Origin: Lichina pygmaea
Lineage: Eukaryota; Ascomycota; Lichinomycetes; Lichinales; Lichinaceae
Reading direction: 5' to 3'
Assembly (NCBI GenBank): GCA_963422465.1
Contig: OY730169.1
Coordinates: 1,860,001 to 1,924,000 of the forward strand
Length of the DNA stretch: 64,000 nt
The notes under the pieces were generated by a model. That model was not told the DNA's origin and ran no database searches. It saw only the letters and a program-made list of their open reading frames with translations. A program made the position numbers and the translations under genes. Below are positions 10,364 to 22,694 of this stretch, piece after piece (position 1 is the stretch's first letter; every line of letters begins with the position of its first letter).

Positions 10364-12715
10364 TCATAACCCGAGGGAATTCCGTGCAATTGCGACATCC
10401 ATCATACGGTTGCCGCTGATGATCGAGGTCGTGCAGATGAGCAGTCTCCTCCGGCCAGTGGCTGTGTCCCGAGTGGGTAAGCGGTTGAAGCATGGCTAGA
10501 GCAACAAGAGCGACGATGATGGTATTCACAGATAGCAACAAGAATGCAGTCTGGCGGTTTGCGAATGGATAGGGGAACTCACCCTCTTCGTGTCTGGCGA
10601 TGTACCGGAGCGCGGCGATCTCGGTGTAGGTGATGCCCCCGACGAAGAAAACGACCACGGTCTTCTTGTCGCCGTGGCCGTTCAGCATGGTCCGGGCTCG
10701 AATGGCCTTGTCTTCGCCCTTTTGGATCTCGTCAAAGGTCTTGCCGCGCGCGTAAGACACTGTGTCGTCGAAGCCGCGCCAGCCTTGCGCCGCGCTGCTG
10801 ACGGCGTTGGCTCCGCTGCCCGTGCTCCCTTTCGTCAGCGAGAGCAGCTGCTTCTTCTGCAGCACGCACTGCACGAGACGAACGCTGAGCGGTGCGTAGC
10901 CGCTGTAGACGTAGGAAATGTCGCTCGGGTCCTGTTCGTCGATTTCGTCGACGATGAGGCTCAGGGTCTTGCGGAGGTATGCGTAGTTGGTCTTGGTCCC
11001 GTCAGCGCCGCCGGACATGGCGACCGGGATCATGAGGGCGCCGGTGGATGCACGTGATTGGAGGAGCTGGAGCTTCTCGAGGATGTCGAGGGTCAGGAGA
11101 TGCTGAAAGCCGTACGCCTGGAGGATCGAGCGCTTGAACGTCTCGAGCTCACGAGGTCTGAGCCCGCCCGAGACGCACGATTCGATGCACAGCAACCGCA
11201 GCACGATCGGCAAGGGTGCCTCGCGTGCGATCAGCTCTCCGATGCTCTCGTGCTGCCCGGCCGCATCTGCGCCGGCCGCGAGGTGCTGTTGCACCTTGAG
11301 CGTGCTCGTGAACAGGTCCGACTTGGTGAACTTCAGGATCTCTTCGGCCAGCCCGGTATGGATTTTCAGACTTTGCTGCTCGGCCTGATAGCCAGGCAAT
11401 TTGTTTACGAATTCTCGAAGCTCCGCCGTGCTCTTCGCGCCGTGTCTACTCTCATAATCGCTCTCCAGCCTTCGGGCAATTTTGTTGAGCTGTGGCCCGA
11501 CCGTCGCAAAGTTGGTGTCCCTGATCTGACCGTACAATTTGTCGGTCGAGTCCAGCTGCACCTTCCGTTTCAGGCTCTGAGGCAGTCGGGAGGCAGATGC
11601 CGCAGTGGACGAGCCTTGAGCTGCCTGGGAAGCTGGGGCTGTCCCCACGATCGAAGAGTCTACTTCGATCTGGGTTTGCTGGATACCCCACAGCTCGTCA
11701 ATCAGACCTTCGTACGTCAATTGTGTCAGAAGGGGTGTCAGGTAGTCGACGCCACGATCGATCAATATGAGACTCTCGATGCTCGTGCTGGGAGTTGAGC
11801 GTGTGGCGGACGGGCCACCCATCGTCGACTCCTCAGTAACCGCCCACTCCGCCCGCATCCGAAGGAGGAGATCGGCAATCTGACGAGCATGATCTCCTTT
11901 GCCGATGATCCGCGGGAATAGACCATGCCGCTGTTGCATCGACATGAGAGCGCGAGCGGAGAGGAAGAGACATGTTGGGTCTTTGTGCTGCTGGCGGGTC
12001 AGAGAAAGGCAATGGCGTCTGATCCCAGGTTCAAGCCGGCAGGCCCGACTCACAAGATACAGGTCCGCGAAAGAATCCTCGAGCTCTAACGACAAGATAT
12101 CCTTTTCCAAAGGGAGGAAGTAGATGGGCAGTTCCGCCATGTTGACGTCACCCAAGACTGCTTCGGTCTCGAGGATTTTGTTGGAGACGAGGGTCCGCCG
12201 AGGAACCCAAAAGATGGAGAACTCATGATCGACTTGACCATTCTGTTGCAGTTTCTTGATCTGTCCTTGCATGGAACTTTCATCAGCGTGATTTCTAAAG
12301 AACTTCCCATCCAATGACAAGGTGAGAAGTGTCGAAGGACAGAGCTTCATTCCTGGCCTCCTACAAAGGCCAGAAGCATGACGTACCAGCAATCGCCTGG
12401 ATGTTGGTTAACTCCTCTCCCCGTACAATAAAGATGACGTTCTTCTGAGAAGAGTCGATGTTGCCATTCTCGAGGAGGAACACTTTCTGGACGCCATACT
12501 CTTGCAGCGTCGAGAATTTGACCACAAGACCGATTGGGCCGGTGAGAGATTTCTCGAGGACGATGTTCTTCTCGCCGCGGACCTAGTGGCGGGTGTCAGT
12601 CAGGGCTGGATCAAAGCTGGACATGACTTGGACGTACTCCTTCAAGCAGATTCAATAGAGCCCTTCGGGCTTCTGTCCTGAATTCATCAGTGTCCAGTTC
12701 AGGAGGTCGGTACAT
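10364..12715 (-). CDS. VPS33: Vps33, Sec1/Munc18-family vacuolar sorting protein
   Basis: SM-family subunit of the HOPS/CORVET tethering complexes. It binds SNAREs and drives fusion at endosomes and the vacuole. The model has five exons on the minus strand: 12715-12638, 12582-12387, 12265-12054, 11987-10583 and 10461-10364, giving 662 residues, the usual family length. Family landmarks in order are MYRPPELDTDEF start, EKSLTGPIGLVVKFSTLQEY, HEFSIFWVPRRTLVSNKILE, DILSLELEDSFADLYLHKD (across intron 3), HGLFPRIIGKGDHARQIADL, ESLILIDRGVDYLTPLLTQL, VVVFFVGGITYTEIAALRYI and, after the last intron, RRLLICTTSIISGNRMMDVA. Introns are 55, 121, 66 and 121 nt, all GT-AG. The start lies 120 bp from the divergent HTS1 start. 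Confidence 0.93.
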
Positions 12716-12835
12716 GCTTGGTCGATTGAGGTTGGTGGGGGTCTTTCAATGGCCAAGTAGCTCGTTTTCAGTCCCGCGCCGGCACATTCGCATCCAACTG
12801 CACGCGATGACTCAGTATAGCAAAAGTGGCCTTGA
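12716..12835. promoter_or_regulatory. Shared divergent promoter VPS33/HTS1
   Basis: Only 120 bp separate the VPS33 and HTS1 start codons, so both 5' regions must share this interval. No TATA box or known binding site is evident. Confidence 0.6.
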
Positions 12836-14892
12836 ATGAGCACCTCCAGCTGTCGTTCCTTGTGTTCCCTTCGTCCTACTCTGCCCAGACGCATCAATCT
12901 TTATGCTTGGCCTTACAGCCGGCCGCTCTTCATCTCGACTCCCAGGAAGCGCCTACTGGAGAGCGAAGCCATGGGCAAGGACAAGGACAAGGACAAGGTG
13001 CAATATCAGTTGAAGACCCCGAAAGGGACGAAGGATTGTGCGTCGATATTGCGTGTTTCCCATTGCTCCGGAAGCCAATACTGACAACACCTAGGGGATG
13101 GCAAGGATATGGTGATACGGGACAAGATATTCACCGACATCACCAAGGTGTTCAAGCGCCACGGTGCTGTGACAATTGACACGTCCGTATGCCCCACAGA
13201 CGGACCACAAGGCGCCCTTTGGACTGAACACTCATCTCTCATCGTTGTCGCAGACCGGTGTTCGAGCGGAAGGAGATCTTGTCCGGCAAATACGGCGAGG
13301 ATTCGAAGCTCATCTACGACCTGAAAGACCAAGGGGGCGAGCTATGCTCGTTGCGGTACGACCTAACCGTTCCATTCGCACGATGGCTAGCCATGAATCC
13401 GGCCGTGCAAAACATCAAGCGGTATCATCTGGCCAAGGTATACCGGCGAGACCAGCCGGCAGTGAAGAAAGGGCGCATGCGCGAGTTCTATCAGTGCGAC
13501 TTTGACATTGCCGGCAACTACGACCCTATGCTGCCGGACGCCGAGATCTTGAGGATTACGACGGAGGTCTTCGCCGAGCTTGGCTGGAAGGAGAGGTACA
13601 CGATCAAGATCAACCATCGCAAACTGCTGGACGGCATCTTTCAGATATGCGATGTTCCACCGGGGAAGCTTCGCGCTATCAGCAGTGCCGTGGACAAGCT
13701 GGACAAGGTATGCGTCTTGCGAGTGGACTGAAAACACGTAGACGCATGGTGCTCATCGCAGTGAAAGGCACCTTGGACCGAAGTCCGTCGAGAGATGGTC
13801 GAAGAAAAGGGCTTGCCTGAGCCCGTGGCCGACGCCGTCGGCGGGTTTGTGTGTCAACATGGTCTTCGAGACTTGCTATCAACACTACAGGCGAACTCGG
13901 ACCTCCAATCGAATGCGGCGGCAAAGAAGGGTCTTGAAGACATGGAGCTGCTGTTCGGCTACCTCGAGGCCTTCGACGTACTCGACAAGGTGTCCCTTGA
14001 CCTGAGCCTCGCACGCGGACTGGATTACTACACTGGAGTCATCTACGAGGTGGTCACCGAGGGCTCTGCTCCCTCGACTGCCGGCTCGAACGAGGGCCAA
14101 GCGCACCGGGCCAAACGACGACCACCCAAGTCTGCTCCGGCCAAAGCAGACGCCCAAGGAGGAGCGTCGTCTACCAGCGCTGATGCGGCCAGCAAGAACG
14201 AAGACGACGACGAAGACCGGTCGTCTGACCCGTCGATTGGCGTAGGCAGCATCGCGGCCGGAGGACGGTACGACGATCTCGTGGGCATGTTCTCGGGGAA
14301 GGGGCAGATTCCATGTGTTGGCATATCGTTCGGGCTCGACCGGATCTTCTCGCTCACCAAATCCCGTCTGTCTTCCAGCAGCGTCACCTCAAGCGCACCT
14401 AAGATCCGGTCGACGGAGGTGGAAGCGTACGTCATGGCTTTTGGCGGCAAAGGCTTCGACGGAATGCTGGCGGCGCGCATGGCGATCGCGAAGCGGCTGT
14501 GGGACGGAGGCATCAAGACGGAGTTCTCGTACAAGGTGAAGCCGAAGCTGCCGGCGCAGTTCAAGGCGGCCGAGGCCGACGACGTGCCGTTCGCCGTCAT
14601 CCTCGGCGAGTCCGAACAGGCCAACGGCGAGGTTCGCGTCAAGGAACTCGGTCTGCCCGAAGGCCACCCGGAGAAGGACGGCGTTCTGGTGGCCATCGAA
14701 AGTCTTGTGTCGGAGGTGCGTCGCAGGCTGACGAGGAAGCAGTCTCTCGCGGAGGAGAGTGGGGAAAAGGAGGGAGAGCGGCAGCAAGAAGAAGGGGTTG
14801 TGGGTGGATGGGTACGCGGCAGACAAGAGCAAGAAGGAGACCAACAGCACGCCAAAGTCCAGCAGAAGATGGACGCCTTGACCGTGCAGTGA
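12836..14892 (+). CDS. HTS1: Histidyl-tRNA synthetase, likely mitochondrial and cytosolic forms from one gene
   Basis: Class II synthetase that charges tRNA-His. Exons: 12836-13037, 13095-13182, 13254-13707 and 13768-14892 (GT-AG introns of 57, 71 and 60 nt); 622 residues. Seen landmarks: [14 protein letters not shown] across intron 1, [20 protein letters not shown] across intron 2, motif 2 region [26 protein letters not shown] and [15 protein letters not shown] hydrophilic insert of roughly 60 residues (Lys/Ala/Ser then [10 protein letters not shown]) sits between the last two. Two in-frame starts exist. ATG at 12836 gives a 45-residue Arg/Ser-rich leader without acidic residues until its end, typical of mitochondrial import. 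ATG at 12971 (MGKDKDKDK) gives a 577-residue cytosolic form. In yeast one HTS1 gene makes both enzymes this way; use of both starts here is inferred. Confidence 0.93.
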
Positions 14893-15455
14893 CCCCACTC
14901 GATCGATCCATCTTCGATCTTCCACCCTCTTCCTTGCTCCCAACCTCCCTCATCACCTACCTTCCTACACTGTACTGTACATAACATGGACCCCACCCTG
15001 TGCAGAGCCGTAGGCTCGGAGCAGGACCGGTGAATCATATGAACCCCTGGCCATAAATACCCCAGTACGCAAGCATAGTAAGTATATGGGCACGAAGGGG
15101 TCCTCCTCCCCAGTCGGGAGATGAAGTCAGTCCTCCGTACGGAAGTACTGTACATACGTGCTAATTAATGCAACTTACGAGATGTAATCTACGGTACTGA
15201 AATGCCTTGTTTTGAAAGCCGTCGCAAAGTCTCTGCGACCGAGACATCACCTCGTAAAGTTGGCCGGCAGGGCTGGATCAAGATTGGGTCGGTAGAGCTC
15301 TGTCACGAGCACATACGTACTGTAACACGCACATCAAATGCGAGTCAGACGTCTTTGCAGTGCTTGACGATGGCTTATATATCTGAGCTTGCCAGCCTTC
15401 TTACTTTCAGGTCGTGTCAAGCTTGCAAGGTCCCACGATACTTATCTTCATCGTC
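14893..15455. other. Intergenic, nothing recognised
   Basis: HTS1 3' untranslated region and upstream region of the small secreted protein. There is a GTAC-rich patch at 15140-15165 (CCGTACGGAAGTACTGTAC). Confidence 0.5.
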
Positions 15456-16252
15456 ATGGCCTACAGCATCTCCCTCTCAGTTCTCCTTGTCCTTCAGGCC
15501 GCCTTTTGGGCCGTATCGGCAGGTCTCCCTCGACGCGTCGAGTCGCCGTACGGCATAAACCAGGCGTCGTCTGAGAATGAACCTATCCTGGGTAGACTTC
15601 TTGTGTGGCGCCGGAACCCTGCCGGTCAATTGGCCCTTCTTGGCTGTGTCAAGGAAGATGGTTGGTTGGCCTATCAAGGTTCACTTGCATGCCGAAAACC
15701 CATGCATGCAGTTTGTAAGGCCAGCACCGACATCATTCTCATAAAATCAAATAAAAGGGGTTGGACTGAATGAACTAATCAATGCAACTGGCCAGACCAA
15801 ACCCCGACAGGTGCAGTACTTCGAACAAGTAAAAAACCCCAAAGACTCTGTGGCATGTTCGATGGGCAGTTGGCTTGTCCAAGGTCGATTGGGGGGGATA
15901 AGCCACCAGCTACGATGGTATGAGAAGCCTTTTCCCTTACTTCCTCCTCACTGCGCTTGGTACTTCCATGTAGGATGCTTGACACAAGTGATCATGTCAA
16001 TTGCGGATATACTAACAAAGAACTTTGTCTGCTTACCTTTAGTATCTGAACCGTAACAACTTCAGCGCGAATCTCAACTTCTACGAGAAGGATCCAATCG
16101 CTTTTCAAGGACTGCCGGGTATCTGGGGGACCGACGGCTATCCAACCAAGTACGGCAGCTCTCGCCTTTTCACCAAAGCTCAAAGGGATCCTGCCGTGGA
16201 CGGGCTTCTGATCTACTGGTTCCCGTGGCCCTCTGCCACGCCGGCCAAGTGA
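15456..16252 (+). CDS. Small secreted four-cysteine protein, unrecognised family
   Basis: Three-exon model: 15456-15714, 15796-15917 and 16043-16252, with GT-AG introns of 81 and 125 nt in compatible phases and a TGA stop; 196 residues. Residues 1-22 form a clear signal peptide (MAYSISLSVLLVLQAAFWAV, cleavage probably after SA), followed at 26-27 by Arg-Arg, a possible Kex2 site. The mature protein has cysteines at 64, 79, 105 and 114. The first pair frames EDGWLAYQGSLA, and the second pair frames GMFDGQLA, so the two Cys-Cys segments look like a degenerate internal repeat (C-x3/4-DG-x-LA). The C-terminal 70 residues are Cys-free and aromatic-rich (NLNFYEKDPIAF, LLIYWFPWP). There is no GPI signal or enzyme motif. 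Size, secretion and Cys content fit an apoplastic effector or cell-surface protein, but I cannot assign a function. An ATG 42 bases upstream is in frame but would put residues in front of the signal peptide. Confidence 0.65.
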
Positions 16253-17147
16253 CGAGAGAAACTGATCAATATTTTCTTGGGTACATCACCCGAACTGTGC
16301 TGTACCGTCTGGCCAGAAGAAAGTCAAATCTACCAAGGGATATTTTAGGAACACTGGGGGTAGAGAAGATTAAGGGATATGTCCACACTGGCATTCATCG
16401 TTTCAATCAAGTTGTCCAACTAGAGATGTGTGATACTGGCTACTTTATACAAGAAACTACAGCACTGTGGGATCTCAGCCTTGAAGTACCGTATGATACC
16501 GGTACTGTATTGATTATGCCAAATCCCCCTCTCTTGAAACATGCCAGCCGTCTCCATCAGTTCCGCCCCCCCCCCCCCCCCCCCAAACACTCCCATAGTT
16601 ATTCGATCAAAGCACGATCACATGCCCTCTCTCAGTGGTAGCCTTCACATAGCAATAAGAGCTCCACGAATTGAAGATGTTAGATCTAGACCAGTTTGAT
16701 CAGCTAGCCTCCAAGAAAGACGTAGTTGTCTCTCCCACTTCTCGGCTTCTCGCTGCCTGCTGTGATCAGAAGATCTACATCGATCAGAATGTGGCTGGTG
16801 ATACTGTATAGTACGTGCGTAAATACGTACCAGCATCTGTGTACGTAACGACGGAAAGATATACCGTACTTTACAGGGCGAGGTATAGCAACAGGATTGT
16901 CGGGTGACAGTACTGGATGTGCAACACCTGCTCTGAAAAGCCCCTTCTCCTTCTCCGTTCTTCTTCTTCTTCTTCTTCTTCTGCTTGCGAGCCCCGTCAA
17001 GTCCAAGAGTTGGGCGACTGCTACTCCCTTTTGCGGAGCAATCCACAAGTGCCGCTGAATATGCTTATTTCTTTCTCTTGATCACGTACTCGAGTGCACT
17101 GTCACGCCCACCCTTAAGAGGCAGCAGCGGTACCCCCCCTCCCGTTC
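16253..17147. other. Intergenic with C run and TTC repeat
   Basis: No gene is recognised. A 139-codon plus-strand frame at 16225-16641 overlaps the end of the secreted-protein gene and shows no domain. The interval holds a 19-base C run (16566-16584) and a short (TTC)n stretch near 16960-16981. Confidence 0.5.
16566..16584. repeat. Homopolymer run, 19 C
   Basis: An uninterrupted C run about 310 bp past the stop codon of the small secreted-protein gene. Confidence 0.95.
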
Positions 17148-19304
17148 TTACGTACTAATATTCTCGCCAGCAGCAGTACGCATGAACCAAGACTTCAACG
17201 GCGACAAGGCATTGACGGAAGCCAATCCCCATGAACGAAGGGGAACCAGAGGACCGGCACGGACGCTGTAGAGCTTATGTAGCTTATCGACGACGCCCAT
17301 GAGGACGTGGTTCGTGGCGTAGCGCGCAGACTCGTAGCGTTGGAGGGATAGAGAGGAGGATCCTGCGAAAGAGGCGGGGGAGGAGTCAGATTGATCGGAC
17401 AGTTGAGACACGAAGATATTTTTGGGGAGATGGGCGGGAGATGTTTCGAGAGAGGGTGAGAGGGAGAGAGGGCGATCATGCAGGAAGTTGATAGAACTTA
17501 GGTAGTAAGAAAAGATGGACAGGATGGAGAGATATAAGACCAATAGAAAGTAACACGCAGAGCCAACGAGCGCGAAAGAACGCACCAATGTCTTGGCCGT
17601 GTGCGACAGCATACTCGATGGTCCGTGCTAGCGCTTGGACATCGCCCTGACCTTGATTGAGGCCTTGGCCGGCGAGTGGGTGGATGGTATGCGCCGCGTC
17701 TCTGGGGCGCGTTGATCGATCGAGTTAGCATGAATTAATGCACTACTGATGCGGGAACGGACAATTCGGTCCCGTGGGATGATTGCGGAACGGCCGATGT
17801 CGATAGACGGGAATGGTGGGACGCTCCATGGAAGAACGGGAACGAAGGGGCAAGGAGAAAAGAGATGGTCTGGAAGACAACATGGGGTGAGTATCAAAGT
17901 AAAGCTTACCCCACCAACACCGTCCTCTCGCCGATATACGTATCCGCGTGCTTCATCCGCAGCGGGAAACTCGCGATGGAGCCCTGCTGAACAGCGACGA
18001 CGCGTTGCGGCACCATCTGCTCTTCGTAGCGCGTATGCTGCTCCCGCCAGCGCACTTCCCCTCCGACGTCCGACCGCGTTGCTGCCGAGTCCGACTCGCC
18101 AGCTGCATCCGAATGTCTCGGTGCCGACTGTAGATAGCCAAGATCGACCGGGGAGAGTCGAAAGCCGGCGTTGACCATGGCGACAAAGTCAGTTGGGGAC
18201 AGCGCTTTGAGAAACGCTGCGTGCGACGGCAAAGTCGACCAGACAAGAGTCGAGAATTCATTAGGAAGCTGGTGATATCAGCGATTCGTAGCGATGCTCA
18301 GGCTGGGGACAATTCCCAGCCGCCGCAGCTGCTTACCGGCAACAGTGCTATAGGCCCCGTCGGTAGAAATCTCTGGTACGCCGTTTTCCGAGAGTCGCCG
18401 CCCCAGCCAGTCCCTTCGAGCTCCACCGTCGCCACCACCGCCTCTCGGTCGTAATCCCAGCCACGGCTTTCGATGTCGGCGAATTTTCGAACCGGGCTGT
18501 TCGCGCCGTCCGCACCGACCAGCAGCCTAGCCGCCAGTTGGCGATGTCCCCCTACACCGGTCACATCGACGACCGGCCAGCCGCTCAGGTCGAGGGTATC
18601 CGTCTCTGGGCCGTGACCGATATGCTCGACCTTGGAGCGGTCGAAGACGGAGACCCCACCCAGCTCGTCCAATCGTGCGAGCAGAGCCGCTGTGAGGTTC
18701 AGATTCTCAGCCATGTACGCGATTGTGCTATCGGATGAGGCGCGAGGCATCCCGGTATACGCGCTTGTAGACGGCCAGTCGAAGGATATTCGCGCGCCGC
18801 TGACGCCATCCCACACTTGCATCTCGCCGTACGGCTGGACACGTGGACGCCGAACGTGTTTCCACGCGCCAATGGCTACGTGATGATGTCGGCGAGTATC
18901 AGCCTGGAACGACGTCTGCCGCCGAAGAGCAGGTTACATACCCTCGAGGAAAGCAACGGACGAAGGAGTCAACGAGCTGACGCGGTTCGAGTACTGATCG
19001 CCTGGGAGCTTCCATCGTCGAACGCGGTCGAGGTCCTGGCTCTCGACCAATGCGAGCTTCAGATGCGATGTGGCTCGAGAGGCTCCTGGTACAGCACCCC
19101 CGTGTCAGTTTCCGCTGTCGCCAGGGACAGGAGATACATACGGAGAGCAGCCAGCAAACTCAAGCCGGCCGGCCCTCCACCGACACAGACTACATCGTAG
19201 ATGTCGAGGTTCGCGACTGGCGCTGCTGTTGCGTAGCGCCGAAGAGACCGTAGTGTCCTACGGGCGCAAGCCCGGCAGGGGGTCAAAGAGAAGGACCAGC
19301 TCAT
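17148..19304 (-). CDS. COQ6: Coq6, ubiquinone-biosynthesis FAD monooxygenase
   Basis: Mitochondrial flavin hydroxylase that adds the C5 hydroxyl to the ubiquinone ring. Six exons on the minus strand: 19304-19142, 19085-18942, 18875-18337, 18268-17910, 17701-17586 and 17362-17148, giving 511 residues. An Arg-rich import leader (CRACARRTLRSLRRYATAA) precedes the dinucleotide-binding VVCVGGGPAGLSLLAALR. Later landmarks are LVESQDLDRVRRWKLPGDQY, AARLLVGADGANSPVRKFAD, SPTDFVAMVNAGFRLSPVDL and the FAD motif GDAAHTIHPLAGQGLNQGQG restored across intron 4. The first three introns are 56-68 nt; the last two are unusually long for this locus (208 and 223 nt). All are GT-AG and in phase. Confidence 0.92.
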
Positions 19305-20429
19305 AGCTCGACTCAGAATGCTTCGTTAGGTCGTTACTCGTTAATTGCTCTGTGCAAGTAGGCCCCACGGGCCCCAAGAGGATCGAAGTGCCGTCCGAAG
19401 TACGTACCATGCCGGGATGACCGTACTCGTGGGTGGGATGTGGTGTGTCCTTAGTAGAATAGCCTGGTACATACGTACGAGTACGAGCGCTTCTGTCCGT
19501 ACCACTATATATAGCGCCCGAACCTTTTCCGTACTGTACGCCTGTGGGGTTCAATGCGGCACGGGCGGCTCTCGCAACGCCGTAAAAACTGCCCTTGCAG
19601 GGCTTTACCGTACTGTACTCTCTTTGACTGTACTTCCGTACGTACTCGTACGACTACTTCTCTGGAAGCTAGGCCCAATCAGGAAGGTGTTACAAAGTTG
19701 ATTCTCATTGGCCAGTCTCTTTAGTCAGCTCTTGACATTAGGATTAGGTAACTAGGTTGCAGAAGTACAAGGGTACTTACGTACAATCCCAAAGGAGTCG
19801 ATCACTTCAAAAGTCATACATGAATCTTGTACTACTGATACCTGAAATTTAATCTTAGAACTTTTTGATAGAGCCAGCCATCACCTCCACAGCACAACTC
19901 TTGGTCTAGAGTAGAACCAGAAGGTCCGGAGCAGGACTACAAAAGCACATTGATGAAGTTCCACCCTGTGCAGGGCCAAAGGTCCAGAGCAGGGCCAGCA
20001 AACCACATGAGCCTCTGCAGTACGTAAGCACAGCAAATACTCTTCTCTTGATCAGGGGACGGCCACTGCTTGTAGAGACTCACCATGCTATTGACGTCGA
20101 CCTACGTACGCCTCCTCCATGTACAGATAGATTCTGTCGACAGGGCTGAGTACCACTCGTTATGATATCTGATCCATTGAGCTTTACAGTACCGTTACCG
20201 GTACTGGTACTCGAAGTGAGACTGGTAGCTACCGCACTGCGGAATTTGCATACCAGGATCCAAACTTCAGCATAGCTCTACATACTCCGTACTGTAGCTC
20301 AGCTTGTCAACCGTACTGTAGGTCTACACGCCAGCCAACCAAAGCTATCAACCCCCGGACCCACTGTACGGTACTTCCTATACGTATCAACGAACCCCTC
20401 CGCAATCCATCCGCAGACGCGAGAAGACC
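19305..20429. other. Intergenic, GTAC-rich
   Basis: No gene is recognised on either strand. Several GTAC/TACGTA-rich patches lie at 19445-19500, 19600-19650, 20170-20220 and 20280-20330. The 5' regions of COQ6 and VMA21 both fall here because the two genes diverge. Confidence 0.5.
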
Positions 20430-21236
20430 ATGGCCACGAGACGGAACGTCGCGCAGAGCGAAAAAGAACCCTGGACCGACCATGCAGACAGCAAAGCTGG
20501 GCTGTCAGGGGCACAGCCACCCCTGTTCCCGGCGGGCAGCAAGTCGGACATCACACCTGCTGTCCCCACGTGAGTTTTGCTTTTGTGTCGTATACATTCT
20601 CTTCATCTGTCGGTGGATCATCTTCATGTTACTGTCCCTCGCACGCTACAGAACACCTGTATCCTACTAGATCTCCTGTAGAGAATTTCGATCCCTGCTT
20701 GTGGTGAACCACTATTGATATCTGCTACAATGGGTCACGTCGATGCTCAAGTAGAGCTTTTGCTGATGATACGCGCAGATCTGTCATCGTCAAGCTGCTC
20801 TTCTTCACCGCTGCCATGATTGCTGGCCCCATCGGGGTGTATTACTTGACTGTGAGCAGCATCTTCAACGGTAATCACCAACATCTCTTCTGCCGTTTTC
20901 TGTATGCCTGGAGGACCCCCCTGATGGCCACGTCCGTGTCTCTTTCTGGCGCTGAGCATGTTCACATTCTTCCTTCGTCATTGCTCTATCTACAGAAGCT
21001 GCAACGTTCCATCATGCCCCCCGTTGACCCTTCCTGCGTGTCCTCCAGGAAACTCCACCTTCGCAGGTGCTCTCGCGGCCATAACGGCCAACGTCGTGCT
21101 GATCGCGTACGTCATCGTGGCGATGAGAGAGGACCAGAGCGAGCGGCTCGAGCAGGAACAGCAGCAGCAGCGCGATCGGAGACAGAAGGACACGCCGTCA
21201 ATTTCAACTAAACAGGAGAGCAAAAAAGGTCAATGA
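20430..21236 (+). CDS. VMA21: Vma21, V-ATPase assembly chaperone of the ER
   Basis: Small ER membrane protein needed to assemble the V0 sector of the vacuolar proton pump. Exons: 20430-20569, 20779-20870 and 21049-21236, with GT-AG introns of 209 and 178 nt; 139 residues. The N-terminus ends in the conserved SDITPAVPT. TM1 is VIVKLLFFTAAMIAGPIGVY and is followed by LTVSSIFNGNSTFAGALAAI restored across intron 2. TM2 is TANVVLIAYVIVAM, then a charged Glu/Gln/Arg tail. The protein ends KKGQ, a C-terminal dilysine (KKxx) signal for return to the ER, as expected of the family. Confidence 0.93.
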
Positions 21237-22694
21237 ACGTGTTGAAGCCATTGCGTTTCTTTACTTCTTTTCCTTGCGGTGTACGTCCGCGGTGCGGAAT
21301 CTGGGGTCGATTTTCGCCGAGGTCGTGGGCCAAGAAGATCTGTCGCTGGCGGGAGGCGTATCTTACAGAATCAGTCTACGTATGTACACCTTATCAGCGT
21401 CTCAGCCACCTGAAACAGCCCTCTACACAGCCTACTCGGCACTCGAACTATATAGTGCCTCTTCGTTTCTCCACCTGGAGTTCAACCACCCAGATTTTGA
21501 AGTATAGTGTTTGCTACTGCGGACGACCTGTGAAGTACGTAGCGCAGATGTCTGATGGCTGTGAGCATGCAAGCGAGTGTGGGGCAGAGCCCGTTAGGTC
21601 CGACTGGATTGAAGGGCAACAGAAGAAGACCAGATGGGAGCGGGTTATTGTTATTCTTGTTGTTGCATGGATGGATGAATAGATAAACAGATTACTTGGA
21701 CAGCTGTTCCGCCTCATGCACAGAAATCATAGCTCATCCACAGACGATTCTGATACGCAACTGACCTGGGCAGCAGAGAATCCAGGTACGGATATATACG
21801 TAGATATCAAAGAACATGGGTACAGGCAGCTTATGAATGCACCAGACTCGCGGACAGACAGACGGCCGACCTTGAGACGCCGATTGATTGACTGAATCCA
21901 CGAAAGAAAATGATGAACAGACAAGGCAGAAGGACAGTGGACACTTGGATAGTTGAACAACTGGACATCTAAAATCCTCGGTTCGACACCTAGATTCGAC
22001 ACCTACGTCGGACATCCGGAATGGACGCCCGAAACCCCCAGACAGAGGCGCCAAACAACGAATTGATCAGAAGCACGCCGACGTTTCGGTATCATTGCCT
22101 CAGTATATTCGCACCTCAGGGCCGACCTGCATGGACCTACGACAGGGCCTACCACAGGATCCAACAAGATCGACGACGGCGATGACGACAAGGAGTGAAC
22201 AGAAGGCGGGGGATGGGGAGTATCTTGATTCGTACAAGAACGCGTACAAATACAAACACACAAACAAACACCGAGGATGGTTGTGTCTGCTGGTGTTAAA
22301 TCGAGAGAAGAAAGATGAGTCCTTCATATGATTGAATCCCCCCTCTCACTCCCACGCCCCCCCACACCTCCACCGTTGAAAGTATGATATTCTCGCTGTA
22401 GAAAAGACGTACAGGCTGATGAGACGGACAAGATTCTAAGAAGCCACGCTCCGTTTCCCGTCCTTTCCGAGACGGGACATGCACTTGGTCGTTATAAGAC
22501 TTGAAAAGAAGATGAGGCTCCGCTATCGAGCGCAGGTATCGTTCAACCATCCTCGCGGTTCGTCCGTCGTCGCCGCCGTCGCTAGCGTCATCGACAGGAT
22601 AGTCACCATCTCCTCCCCATCGTAAGCATCGCTGGGTCGGGAGCAGAAAAAAAGAGAGAGAAAGAGAGACGGATCGAGCGCGTTCGTGGCCCGC
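21237..22694. other. Intergenic, nothing recognised
   Basis: The 3' regions of VMA21 and the DUF2406 gene converge here. Short frames on both strands show no domains. A minor tandem (TTCGACACCTA repeated at 21982-22006) is present. Confidence 0.5.

Noticed and set aside
10590-11798. Long plus-strand open frames (155 and 246 codons)
   Set aside because: They lie antisense to VPS33 exon 4, show no domain, and follow from its codon composition.
16225-16641. Plus-strand 138-codon frame
   Set aside because: Overlaps the end of the secreted-protein gene in another frame, contains translated C run, no domain.
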